Assembly (NCBI RefSeq): GCF_000960975.1 | Contig: NZ_CP010803.1 | Location: forward strand, 781,501-845,500 | Direction: 5' to 3' | DNA length: 64,000 nt | DNA from: Martelella endophytica | GTDB lineage: Bacteria > Pseudomonadota > Alphaproteobacteria > Rhizobiales > Rhizobiaceae | Part shown: piece after piece, positions 28,421 through 36,458 of the stretch | Layout of the letters: every line of letters begins with the position of its first letter | Position numbering within the stretch: the stretch's first letter is position 1 | Translations under genes and position numbers: made by a program | The notes under the pieces: generated by a model | Seen by the model: the letters and a program-made list of their open reading frames with translations, nothing else | The model's database searches: none | What the model was told of the DNA's origin: nothing

Positions 28421-28801
28421 ATGAGCGTTTTTGACGAGGATCTTTTCCTCAAGGGCCTGGAACAGCGCAAGGCCACGCTTGGCGCCGAATATGTCGAGAA
28501 GAACCTCGCGGCCGCCGACGATTTCACCCGGCCGTTTCAGGAAGCGATGACGGCGTGGTGCTGGGGATTTGGCTGGGGCGACGATGTGATCCCACCGAAG
28601 ACGCGCTCGATGATGAACCTCGCGATGATCGGGGCGCTGGGCAAGATGCACGAATGGGAACTGCACTGCCGGGGCGCTGTCAACAACGGCGTCTCCAAGG
28701 AGGAGATCCGCGCCATCATTCATGTCATCGCGATCTATTGCGGCGTACCGCAGGCGCTCGAATGCTTCCGTGCCGCGCGCAAGGTTCTGGACGATCAGTG
28801 A
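28421..28801 (+). CDS. Carboxymuconolactone decarboxylase (AhpD-like) family protein
   Basis: This 126-residue helical protein has the CMD-domain layout: LKGLEQRKATLGAEYVEKNL at the start, RSMMNLAMIGALGKMHEWELHCRGAVNNGVSKEE in the centre, and IIHVIAIYCGVPQALECFRAA at the end. It has one Cys in the ELHCRGA segment rather than the CxxC pair of AhpD peroxidases, and His residues in the same region, so it fits the lactone decarboxylase or isomerase branch better than the peroxidase branch. It is 18 bases after pyridoxine oxidase and must be cotranscribed. It has no assigned step in the known pathway. Confidence 0.8.
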   Translation: MSVFDEDLFLKGLEQRKATLGAEYVEKNLAAADDFTRPFQEAMTAWCWGFGWGDDVIPPKTRSMMNLAMIGALGKMHEWELHCRGAVNNGVSKEEIRAIIHVIAIYCGVPQALECFRAARKVLDDQ

Positions 28802-28810
28802 GATTTGGAA

Positions 28811-28832
28811 CCTGTTTCAGCTTCCAAACAGG
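28811..28832. terminator. Weak stem-loop between convergent genes
   Basis: CCTGTTT (28811-28817) pairs with AAACAGG (28826-28832) around an 8-base loop, 10 bases after the CMD gene stop. The stem is short and no T-run follows, so the terminator role is a suggestion only. Confidence 0.3.
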
Positions 28833-28907
28833 GCGGCCTATGCCTGCAAATCGGGCAAGGCGCCCGCCTTTGCGCCACTCTCCGCCTCATGAAACAGTCA
28901 GGCGCGA

Positions 28908-29579
28908 TCAGGCCTCGTCTTCAATCGCGCGTTTGGCCGCGGCCTTGGCCTGATCCAGATGGTGTTTTGCCGCCTTTCGCGCACCCTCTTCATCGCCTGC
29001 GGCAATCGCGTTGTAGATGGCACGCATCTCGTTGAGGCTGTCCTGCGCGCGCCCGGCGAGCGACATGGACCGACCGCGGAAAAAGCTGATCCGCGCCACG
29101 AGCCCGCGATGGACTTCCTCGAGAATGGCGTTGCCGCAATTGGCCAGAATAATCGCGTAGAAATCGGCCGCCGTGGTCACCCGCTCAAGACTATCTCCGA
29201 TTTCCTGGGCGCGTTCGAAAGCATCAAGCGCCTTTTCCAGCTCCTTCACCTGCTGCGGTGTGATCCGCACGGCGCAGCGGCCCACCGCCACCACTTCCAG
29301 AAGCTCGCGCACGTCGTAGATCTCGGTTGCCTCCTCCCACGAAAGCTTGGGAACAAAGGGGCCCCGGTTCGGAATGATCTCGATCAGCCGCTCCGCCTGA
29401 AGGCTCCGCAAAGCCTCGCGCAAAGAGGGACGGCTGACCCCGAGCTGGGCGCAAAGCTGGCTTTCAATCAACCGGCTGCCTGGCGGGAATACTCCGGCAA
29501 TAATAGCCAGTCTCAGCTTTTCAATCGTCTGTTGCTGGACAGTTCTCGGCGTAATCCGGAGATTCAGACCAGTATTCAT
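28908..29579 (-). CDS. GntR-family transcriptional regulator, FCD subfamily (paralogue of 25977)
   Basis: A 223-residue regulator nearly collinear with the one at 25977. Both share PRTVQQ, EKLRLAI, PGSRLIESQLC, SRPSLREALRSL, VTTAADFY, ILANCGN and HRGLVARIS. The winged helix occupies residues 11-68, and the FCD domain follows. It is transcribed divergently from the acetamidomethylene-succinate hydrolase gene, with a 192-base AT-rich gap between them, so it probably controls the rightward catabolic operon and itself. The gene is oriented toward the CMD gene. Two such paralogues in one locus suggest sensing of different intermediates or cross-regulation. Confidence 0.88.
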   Translation of the reverse strand: MNTGLNLRITPRTVQQQTIEKLRLAIIAGVFPPGSRLIESQLCAQLGVSRPSLREALRSLQAERLIEIIPNRGPFVPKLSWEEATEIYDVRELLEVVAVGRCAVRITPQQVKELEKALDAFERAQEIGDSLERVTTAADFYAIILANCGNAILEEVHRGLVARISFFRGRSMSLAGRAQDSLNEMRAIYNAIAAGDEEGARKAAKHHLDQAKAAAKRAIEDEA

Positions 29580-29771
29580 TGCGTCTCCTCGGGTTCTTCA
29601 AGTTCTGTTTCCCAGATTTTTCTACACGAACGCACGGCCAGAGGATAGCATCTGACGGCGCGCTGTCTGAAACAATTAACAGCAAAATGTCTTACAATCT
29701 TATTGACAGCTAATAATCGGCATGGTTCCCTGACGGCATACAAAAATCAAAAACGTCAAGGGAACCAAGAT
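29580..29771 (+). promoter_or_regulatory. Divergent control region with candidate GntR operator
   Basis: The right half of this gap is AT-rich. TTATT (29700-29704) faces AATAA (29712-29716), enclosing a TTGACA at 29703-29708. This loosely resembles the CTTAT..TTGACA..ATAAG arrangement in front of the other GntR gene. TACAAT at 29693-29698 is a five-of-six minus-10 match, but its minus-35 is poor. It should control both the GntR gene and the hydrolase-oxygenase operon. AAGGGAA lies 8 bases before the hydrolase ATG. Confidence 0.45.
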
Positions 29772-30602
29772 ATGGCGGACAGCCCCACCCGCAGCCGGTA
29801 TGAAGCGCGTCGCATCGACACCGGCCGCATCACTTTGAACGTGCGCATGGGGGGCAGCGGCCCGCTCATGCTGTTCTTCCACGGGATCACCGCAAACTCC
29901 GCCGTTTTCGGCCCCCTCATGGACGCCTTCTCCGACCGGTTCACAACGGTGGCCGTGGACCAGCGTGGCCACGGACATTCGGACAAGCCGGAAACCGGCT
30001 ACGACGCCGCAGACTTTGCAGACGACATCGCGGCGCTGATCCGGACGCTCGACATGGGGCCTGCGATCCTCGTCGGACATTCGCTCGGATCGCGCAACTC
30101 GGTCACCGCCGCCGCCCGCCATCCCGAACTGGTCCGCTCGGTCGTTGCCATCGACTTCACGCCCTATATCGAAGACGACGTCTTCGCTTCGCTCTCCGCA
30201 AGAGTGAATGCGGGCGATCAGGCCTTTGCCGACACGGATGCCATCGTCGCCTATCTCGCCAATCGCTATCCCAACATCCCGGCTCCAGCCATTCGCATTC
30301 GTGCCGAAAGCGGCTACGGCCCCGCCGACGACGGCCTGCGCCCGCTGGCCTCGGCATCTGCCATGGCCCAGACGGCCGAGGGGCTGCGCGCCGATCTGGT
30401 TCCCGCGTTCCGCGACGTGACCCGCCCGGTTCTCCTCATGCGCGGCGCCAACAGCAAGCTGGTCTCCGCCGCAGCACTCGAAAAGACCCACGCGCTGCGC
30501 CCGGACCTGCCCATTGTCGTCGTGCCCGGCGCCGACCACTACGTCAACGAGACCAATCCCGGCGTCACGATCGGCGCGATCCGCAATTTCATCGACGGCT
30601 GA
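29772..30602 (+). CDS. E-2-(acetamidomethylene)succinate hydrolase (alpha/beta hydrolase)
   Basis: This 276-residue alpha/beta hydrolase catalyses the last step of B6 degradation, splitting E-2-(acetamidomethylene)succinate into succinate semialdehyde, acetate, ammonia and CO2. The catalytic triad is Ser104 (VGHSLGSRN), Asp128 (VVAIDFTPYIE) and His256 (GADHYVNE), each two residues before the positions I recall for the M. loti enzyme. RYEARRI at the start and LRPLASASAMAQTAEGLR also match. ATG 29772 is preferred over the longer frame because of the AAGGGAA ribosome site. The oxygenase that makes its substrate is encoded 41 bases downstream. Confidence 0.92.
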   Translation: MADSPTRSRYEARRIDTGRITLNVRMGGSGPLMLFFHGITANSAVFGPLMDAFSDRFTTVAVDQRGHGHSDKPETGYDAADFADDIAALIRTLDMGPAILVGHSLGSRNSVTAAARHPELVRSVVAIDFTPYIEDDVFASLSARVNAGDQAFADTDAIVAYLANRYPNIPAPAIRIRAESGYGPADDGLRPLASASAMAQTAEGLRADLVPAFRDVTRPVLLMRGANSKLVSAAALEKTHALRPDLPIVVVPGADHYVNETNPGVTIGAIRNFIDG

Positions 30603-30643
30603 GCTGCCGATTTCCCACATGCTGAACCAACAGGAATAGAGAC

Positions 30644-31783
30644 ATGGTCAACGTCAACAAAACCACGGACAAGACACGGGTTGCGCAGGTTGCGGGCGGC
30701 GGGTTTTCAGGCCTGACGGCCGCCATCGCGCTGCGCCAGAACGGCTGGGATGTGGTGCTGCACGAAAAGAGCCCGGAACTGCGCGCCTTCGGTGCGGGCA
30801 TCTATCTCTGGCACAACGGCCTCAGGGTGCTCGAAGGCATTGGCTGCCTGAATGAAGTGCTGGAGGATTCCTTCACGCCGCCGGTCTATGAAACATGGAT
30901 GCATAACAAGACCGTTTCGAAGGAAACCTTCAACGGCCTGCCCTGGCGCGTGATGACCCGCGCCCATCTGCACGATGCGCTTGCCAACCGCGCCCGCGAA
31001 GTCGGCGTCGAGATCCGCACGAATTCCGAGGCGGTCGGCGCGGAGGCTTCCGGCAAACTGAAGCTGGCTTCCGGCGAGATCGTTGAAGGCGACCTGATCG
31101 TGGGCGCGGACGGGGTCGGCTCCAAGGTGCGCGATTCCCTTGGTTTTGATCAGGAGCGCTGGGGCGCGAAGGACGGCATCATCCGCCTCATCGTTCCGCG
31201 CCACAAGGACAAGCTGCCCCATGGAGAATGGGACAATGTCATCGACATGTGGAACCATTGGCCGCGGGTGCAGCGCATCCTCTACTCCCCCTGCAACGAC
31301 AGGGAACTCTATCTCGGCCTCATGGCGCCGTCGGCCGATCCGCGCGGCTCGCACGTTCCGCTCGACCTTGAGGTCTGGATGGAGATGTTCCCGTTCCTCG
31401 AACCCTGCCTCATCGACGCCGCCAAGATCAAGGACGCGCGTTACGACACCTACCAGACCACCAAGCTCGACAGCTGGTCGCGCGGCAAGGTCGCCCTCGT
31501 CGGCGATGCCGCCCATGCCATGTGCCCGGCGCTGGCGCAGGGCGCGGGCTGCGGCATGGTGAACGCCTTCACGCTCGCGCAGGACATCGAGAAGAACGCC
31601 TCGCTCGAAGACGCGCTCCTCGAATGGGAAAAGGCGGTCCGTCCGATCACCGACCTCACGCAGAAGCTTTCGGCGGATCACGCCGCAAACCGCACCATGT
31701 CCTATGGCAACGGCTTCACCCCCGAGGCCCTGACAGCTGCCCGCTTCGACCCGATCAACCGCGTCTATTCGTGGCCGCAATAA
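30644..31783 (+). CDS. 3-Hydroxy-2-methylpyridine-5-carboxylate oxygenase (FAD monooxygenase)
   Basis: A 379-residue group A flavin monooxygenase that hydroxylates and opens the pyridine ring of 3-hydroxy-2-methylpyridine-5-carboxylate, using NADH and O2, to give E-2-(acetamidomethylene)succinate. It has the FAD Rossmann motif VAGGGFSGLTAAIAL (residues 16-30), the DG motif LIVGADGVGSKVRDSLGF, and the GD motif VALVGDAAHAMCPALAQGAG near residue 285. AFGAGIYLWHNGLRVLEG, MHNKTVSKETFNGLPWR and the terminal RVYSWPQ match the M. loti enzyme as remembered. Tyr in the REELYLGL-type strand corresponds to the active-site region. It is in the same operon as the hydrolase. Confidence 0.93.
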   Translation: MVNVNKTTDKTRVAQVAGGGFSGLTAAIALRQNGWDVVLHEKSPELRAFGAGIYLWHNGLRVLEGIGCLNEVLEDSFTPPVYETWMHNKTVSKETFNGLPWRVMTRAHLHDALANRAREVGVEIRTNSEAVGAEASGKLKLASGEIVEGDLIVGADGVGSKVRDSLGFDQERWGAKDGIIRLIVPRHKDKLPHGEWDNVIDMWNHWPRVQRILYSPCNDRELYLGLMAPSADPRGSHVPLDLEVWMEMFPFLEPCLIDAAKIKDARYDTYQTTKLDSWSRGKVALVGDAAHAMCPALAQGAGCGMVNAFTLAQDIEKNASLEDALLEWEKAVRPITDLTQKLSADHAANRTMSYGNGFTPEALTAARFDPINRVYSWPQ

Positions 31784-31817
31784 GCAGTATCCCCTTTCAT
31801 CTCTACAGGAGACGTTC

Positions 31818-32408
31818 ATGAACTACTCAAGCCAGGTCGAAAAGGACTACGAGGTCCGCGGCTGGTACGGCGCAACGCAGGAAGTACTGCACGACGGCGG
31901 CGAGGCGACAGCGCCTCTCATCAAGGCGGCGGCCGCCGTCATCATCAAGAACCCCTTCGCAGGCAAGTTCGTTGCAGACCTTTCGGCGCTCACCGCTCCC
32001 TCGGCCGCCATCGGCTATGCGCTTGGCGAACGCGCGGTTGCCCTGCTTGGCGGCCGTCCGGTCGAAAGCTATGGCAAGGGCGGGATTGCGGGCGTCGCCG
32101 GCGAACAGGAACATGTCGTGGCCTGCGTGACCACCGTTTTCGGTGATCCGCTGCGCGAAGCCGTCGGCGGCGGCGCCGCATGGATATCCTCCGCCAGCAA
32201 GGTCGCCTCGGCCGGCACCGCCATCGACATTCCGCTCGCCCACAAGGACGAGCTCTATATCCGCTCCCATTATGATGCCTTCACCTTCGTCGCGCCGGAC
32301 GGCCCGCGTCCCGACGAAATCCTGATATGTGTTGCTGTGGCGACAGGCGGCCGCGTGCATCAGCGCGTGGGCGGAAAGACGACTGCCGACATCAAGACCA
32401 CGGCCTGA
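31818..32408 (+). CDS. DUF1185 / amino acid synthesis family protein
   Basis: A 196-residue protein of the DUF1185 family. It has the DGGEATAPLIKAAAAVIIKNPFAGKF segment near the start, where the family has a conserved G..P, and the ALGERAVALLGGRPVESYGKGGIAG segment in the middle. The family has solved structures but, to my knowledge, no established reaction. It lies 34 bases after the ring-opening oxygenase and 27 bases before a PEBP-like gene. It is therefore inside the B6 operon, without an assigned step. Possible roles are handling an unstable ring-cleavage product or substrate binding. Confidence 0.78.
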   Translation: MNYSSQVEKDYEVRGWYGATQEVLHDGGEATAPLIKAAAAVIIKNPFAGKFVADLSALTAPSAAIGYALGERAVALLGGRPVESYGKGGIAGVAGEQEHVVACVTTVFGDPLREAVGGGAAWISSASKVASAGTAIDIPLAHKDELYIRSHYDAFTFVAPDGPRPDEILICVAVATGGRVHQRVGGKTTADIKTTA

Positions 32409-32435
32409 CGCAAACGAATATTCAAGGAATATCAA

Positions 32436-32891
32436 ATGCCTCTGAACATCAAAGACCTCAAGATCACCTCTTCCGATTTCGCGCCGCTGACGCGGCTTGC
32501 CGACAAGCATGCGGGCGACAAGGGCAATGTGCTGCCGAAGCTGACGGTGAGCGGCGTGCCGGAAGGCACCAAGGAACTGGCCGTGATCTGCCATGATCCG
32601 GACGCGCCCCTGGCGCATGGTTTCACCCACTGGACGGTCTATGCCATCGACCCCAAGACCACCGATCTTTCGGATGCGCAGGAGAAATTCCGCGTTGGCC
32701 CCAATGGCGCCGGTCACATGCAGTATTACGGACCGCAGCCGCCGGCCGGCCATGGCGACCATCACTATTATTTCTGGGTCTACGCTCTGGACACGAATGT
32801 CGAAGGCACGCCCACGCGCGAGCAGTTTCTCGACACCTATGCGGACAATATCATTGAGCAGAACCGGATCGTCGGTCTCTACTCCAACTAA
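32436..32891 (+). CDS. YbhB/YbcL-type phosphatidylethanolamine-binding-like protein
   Basis: The 151-residue protein shows the bacterial PEBP pattern: LKITSSDF at the start, the ligand-site segment VICHDPDAPLAHGFTHWTVYAID (DPDAP plus the HW), then NGAGHMQYYGPQPPAGHGDHHYYFWVYALD with GPxPPxGxxHHYxF. There is no signal peptide, so it should be cytoplasmic. It is positioned between DUF1185 and the decarboxylase genes in the B6 operon. The anion-binding pocket of the fold could bind a pathway intermediate, but no function is proven. Confidence 0.82.
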   Translation: MPLNIKDLKITSSDFAPLTRLADKHAGDKGNVLPKLTVSGVPEGTKELAVICHDPDAPLAHGFTHWTVYAIDPKTTDLSDAQEKFRVGPNGAGHMQYYGPQPPAGHGDHHYYFWVYALDTNVEGTPTREQFLDTYADNIIEQNRIVGLYSN

Positions 32892-32960
32892 ACGATCTTT
32901 CGACCGGCCTGATCCCGGTCGGGGTCAGGCCCGACCGCACATCCACAGGAGACCCGAACA

Positions 32961-33695
32961 ATGTCTGACACAGCAACAGCGCGCGAGACCGCGATCCAGG
33001 AACTGGTGATGGCCACCCGGATTCTGGTGAACGAGGGCATCATGGATGTCTTCGGCCATATCAGCGCCCGCGATCCGGAAAACCCGAACCAGTTCCTGCT
33101 GCCGCAGAAGCTGGCCCCCAACACGATCACGACCTCCGACATCCAGACCCTGACGCTCGATGGCGAGACGACCGACAACCGCCCCTCCTATCTGGAGCGC
33201 TACATCCACAGCGAGATCTACAAGGCCCGCCCGGATGTGATGTGCGTGCTCCACACGCATTCGCCTGCCGTTCTGCCCTTCAGCTTCATCGACACGCCGC
33301 TGCGTCCGGTCACCCATATGGGCGCCTTCCTCGGCGAATCCGTGCCGGTCTATGAAATCCGTGACAAGCAGGGCGACGACACCGACCTGTTCGGCGGCAG
33401 TCCCGACGTCTGTGCCGAAATCGCCGAAAGTCTCGGCCCGGCACCCGCCGTCATCATGGCCCGCCACGGGGTCGTGAACGTCGGCAGCTCGATCCGGCAG
33501 ACGGTTTTCCGCGCCTTCTATCTCGAACAGGAAGCCAAGGCCTATACCATCGGCCTTCAGATCGGGAAGATCAAGTTCATGACCGACGGCGAACTCAAGG
33601 CCGCGGGCAACCTGGTCGGCGCGCAGATCAATCGCGGCTGGGATCACTGGTCGGCGGCTGTTCGCCACAAAGGCTTGGCTGAAGACCTCGCCTGA
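32961..33695 (+). CDS. 3-Hydroxy-2-methylpyridine-4,5-dicarboxylate 4-decarboxylase (class II aldolase fold)
   Basis: A 244-residue class II aldolase/adducin-fold enzyme. Metal ligands His98 and His100 lie in [11 protein letters not shown] and His169 in [10 protein letters not shown]; the acidic pair in [11 protein letters not shown] (Glu79, Glu85) precedes them. The fold fits the Mn2+-dependent decarboxylase that removes the 4-carboxyl of 3-hydroxy-2-methylpyridine-4,5-dicarboxylate. By sequence alone it could be another class II aldolase, but its position between the ring oxygenase and 4-pyridoxate dehydrogenase genes, and the absence of any other decarboxylase, support the call. Confidence 0.87.
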   Translation: MSDTATARETAIQELVMATRILVNEGIMDVFGHISARDPENPNQFLLPQKLAPNTITTSDIQTLTLDGETTDNRPSYLERYIHSEIYKARPDVMCVLHTHSPAVLPFSFIDTPLRPVTHMGAFLGESVPVYEIRDKQGDDTDLFGGSPDVCAEIAESLGPAPAVIMARHGVVNVGSSIRQTVFRAFYLEQEAKAYTIGLQIGKIKFMTDGELKAAGNLVGAQINRGWDHWSAAVRHKGLAEDLA

Positions 33696-33798
33696 GACAC
33701 ACCGGAGGGCGGCGCGGGCCTGAGGGTCCTGCGCCGCCCGCTCCTCAACATACGCAAGACGGATCGGACCGGTCGCGCCGATCGCAAGGAAGAACGCC

Positions 33799-35412
33799 AT
33801 GTCGCACGCTGAAACCTATGACTACGTCATCGTCGGAGCCGGCTCCGCGGGCTGCGTGCTGGCCAATCGGCTGACCGAAGACCCCTCCGTTACCGTGCTG
33901 CTGCTGGAGGCCGGTGGCTGGGATCGCGATCCGATGATCCATATCCCGCTCGGCTGGGGCAAGATCCTCACCGAACGGCGCCATGACTGGATGTATTTCT
34001 GCGAGCCGGAGGACAATGTCGGCGGTCGCGCCGTGGAATGCGCCCGCGGCAAGGTGATCGGCGGCTCATCCTCCACCAACGCCATGGCCTATGTCCGCGG
34101 CAATCGCGGCGACTACGATCGCTGGGTTGCATCGGGACTAACCGAATGGTCCTATGAAAAGACCCTTCCCTATTTCAAGAAGACCGAAAGCTGGGAAGGC
34201 GGCGAAACCGCGTTTCGCGGCGGCTCGGGCCCGGTCTCGACCCAGCGCTGCCGCTACGAAGACCCTCTGACGGATGCCGTGGCCGAAGCCAGCCGCGCTG
34301 CCGGCTATCCGCAAACCGATGATTACAACGGCGAAACCCAGGAAGGCTTCAGCCGCCTGCAGATGACCATCGGCAATGGCCGTCGCGCCTCCACCGCCAG
34401 CGCCTATCTGCGTCCGGCGATGAAGCGGAAGAACCTCACCGTTCTGACCCACGCCATGGCCAAGAACATCACCTTCGACGGCAGCCGCGCCACCGGCCTC
34501 GTCTTCGACCATAATGGCAGCGAACGCCGCGTGACCGCCAACCGCGAAGTGCTGCTTTCCGGCGGTGTCATCAACACGCCCCAGCTGATGATGATCTCGG
34601 GTATCGGCGCGGGCGATGAATTGCAGGCGCAGGGGGTCGAGACCCGGGTCAACATTCCCGCCGTCGGCAAGAACCTGCAGGATCACGTCTCGGTGCTGAT
34701 CATGCACCACCGCAAGACACCCGGCCCCTTCCTGCACAAGATGCGCGCCGACAGGATCATGGTCGATTTCGCCAGGACCTATCTGACCGGCAAGGGCTTT
34801 TCCGGCGATGTCCCCGGCGGCGTGGTGGCCTTTCTCAAGAGCGATGAGAGCCGGCCGCTGCCCGACATCCAGCTGCTCTTCACCGCGGCGCCGCTGGCGG
34901 CATGGCCGTGGTTCAAGCCGTTCAAGCAGCCGTTCCGCGACGGCTTTGCCACCCGCATCGTCGCGGTGCAGCCCGAAAGCCGGGGCTCGGTCAAGCTCGC
35001 ATCCGCAGATCCCCTCGCCGCCCCGCTCATCCACCAGAACTTCCTGGCCGCCGAGAACGACTGGAAGTCGCTGCGCGCGGGCTTCCGCGTCGGGCGCGCG
35101 CTTGCGGACCAGCCGGCCATGGCCAACTTCATCGAAACCGAGTTCTTCCCCGGCGCCAAATGCCAGAGCGACGAGGAGATCGACGAGCATATCCGCAAGA
35201 CCTCGATCACCGTGCATCACCCCGCCGGCACCTGCCGCATGGGCGCGGACGAGGCATCCGTCGTCGACCCGGAACTGAAGGTTCGCGGCGTCACCGGTCT
35301 TCGCGTCGTCGATGCCTCGGTGATGCCGGATCTTCCCTGCGGCAACATCAACGCCGCCGTCATCATGATCGCCGAGAAGGCGGCAGACCTTATCAAGGCC
35401 AGTCAAACATGA
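33799..35412 (+). CDS. 4-Pyridoxate dehydrogenase (GMC flavoprotein)
   Basis: This 537-residue GMC oxidoreductase oxidises 4-pyridoxate to 5-formyl-3-hydroxy-2-methylpyridine-4-carboxylate. It has the FAD motif [17 protein letters not shown] (about residues 10-26), [20 protein letters not shown] near residue 90, [17 protein letters not shown] near residue 255, [10 protein letters not shown] (catalytic His) near residue 474, and [17 protein letters not shown] at the end. The M. loti enzyme is a membrane-associated member of this family that passes electrons to the respiratory chain. No signal peptide or helix is obvious here, so any membrane contact would be peripheral. The TAXI TRAP genes begin 74 bases downstream. 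Confidence 0.87.
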   Translation: MSHAETYDYVIVGAGSAGCVLANRLTEDPSVTVLLLEAGGWDRDPMIHIPLGWGKILTERRHDWMYFCEPEDNVGGRAVECARGKVIGGSSSTNAMAYVRGNRGDYDRWVASGLTEWSYEKTLPYFKKTESWEGGETAFRGGSGPVSTQRCRYEDPLTDAVAEASRAAGYPQTDDYNGETQEGFSRLQMTIGNGRRASTASAYLRPAMKRKNLTVLTHAMAKNITFDGSRATGLVFDHNGSERRVTANREVLLSGGVINTPQLMMISGIGAGDELQAQGVETRVNIPAVGKNLQDHVSVLIMHHRKTPGPFLHKMRADRIMVDFARTYLTGKGFSGDVPGGVVAFLKSDESRPLPDIQLLFTAAPLAAWPWFKPFKQPFRDGFATRIVAVQPESRGSVKLASADPLAAPLIHQNFLAAENDWKSLRAGFRVGRALADQPAMANFIETEFFPGAKCQSDEEIDEHIRKTSITVHHPAGTCRMGADEASVVDPELKVRGVTGLRVVDASVMPDLPCGNINAAVIMIAEKAADLIKASQT

Positions 35413-35486
35413 CCCACTAGAACCAACGACCATGGGACAAGAAGCGAAAACGCCGGTCCGGTCGCAAAATCACAGAGGTGAACAAA

Positions 35487-36431
35487 ATGAAATTCAGGAC
35501 TTTCGCAGCCGGCGTGCTGCTTACGGTATGCTCTTTCGGCTCCGCCGCTATCGCCCAGGACCTGCGCTTCGGTTCCGGCCAGCAGGGCTCCCAGAACTAT
35601 GGCGTGAACGCCGCGCTCGCCCAGGCGATCGGTGCCAATACCGATCTCAACGTTACCGTCCAGTCGTTTGGCGGCGCGACCGCCTTCGTGCCGCTCATCA
35701 ATGCCGGGGAACTCGATATCGCTGCACTTGTCACCCCTGATGCGGGCGATGCCATTCGCGGCAACGGCCCATTCGACGGGATGGCGCAGGACAATATCGC
35801 ATTGGTCGCCGCACTGCTTCCAAGCCCCGTCGGGCTGATGGTCCGCGCCGATTCCGGGATCGAAACCATTGCCGATCTCAAGGGCAAGCGCATGGCCTGG
35901 GGTGTTCCAGCACAGGCAAGCCTGCTGCCCTATTTCGAAGGCGCGCTCGCCAATGGCGGCCTGACCCCCGACGATGTCACCACCGTTCCGGTCTCAAGCG
36001 TACGCACGGGCGTCGAGGCGCTGGTGAACGGCGATGTCGACGCCACGCTTTTCGCGCTCCGCGCAGGCGCCGTGGTCGAGGCGGATTCCGCGCTCGGCGG
36101 CATCGCCTGGCTGCCCTTCGATGACAGCGCGGAAGCGGTGGAGCGCATGAATGCCGTCGCCCCCGAAGCCTATATCTACGATGTCGCGGCCGATGCCGGC
36201 GTCGTCGGCGCGCCGGAAGCGTTCAAGACGATGGCCTATGACTACGTCCTCGTCGCCCGCAAGGACCTCGATCCCGCGGTGGTCTCCGACATCGCGGAGA
36301 TGATCAACGCCGATCCCGCCGTCATCGCCGCCTCCAACCCGATCCTTGGCGCCATGTCCGAAGACACCGTGTCGCGGGTCTATACGAAGCTGCCCTATCA
36401 CGAGGGAGCAAAGGTATCGGATACGGAATGA
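35487..36431 (+). CDS. TAXI-family TRAP transporter substrate-binding protein
   Basis: The 314-residue protein has a Sec signal peptide (MKFRTFAAGVLLTVCSFGSA, cleavage after AIA near residue 23). The TAXI pattern follows: LRFGSGQQGSQNYGVNAALAQ, where other members read IGTGxxGGxYY, and LVNGDVDATLFALRAG near residue 180. ATG 35487 has AGAGGTG 6 bases upstream; the longer frame would start at a GTG inside that ribosome site. The partner is the fused permease 27 bases downstream. Placement right after 4-pyridoxate dehydrogenase suggests that a carboxylated pyridine is the ligand. Confidence 0.85.
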   Translation: MKFRTFAAGVLLTVCSFGSAAIAQDLRFGSGQQGSQNYGVNAALAQAIGANTDLNVTVQSFGGATAFVPLINAGELDIAALVTPDAGDAIRGNGPFDGMAQDNIALVAALLPSPVGLMVRADSGIETIADLKGKRMAWGVPAQASLLPYFEGALANGGLTPDDVTTVPVSSVRTGVEALVNGDVDATLFALRAGAVVEADSALGGIAWLPFDDSAEAVERMNAVAPEAYIYDVAADAGVVGAPEAFKTMAYDYVLVARKDLDPAVVSDIAEMINADPAVIAASNPILGAMSEDTVSRVYTKLPYHEGAKVSDTE

Positions 36432-36458
36432 TCAGGTTCCAGTCGCTGGGCTGACATC

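Noticed and set aside
32961..33695. Generic sugar aldolase or methylthioribulose dehydratase assignment
   Set aside because: The class II aldolase fold alone would allow it, but the operon position and the need for a decarboxylase in an otherwise complete B6 pathway favour the pyridine dicarboxylate decarboxylase.
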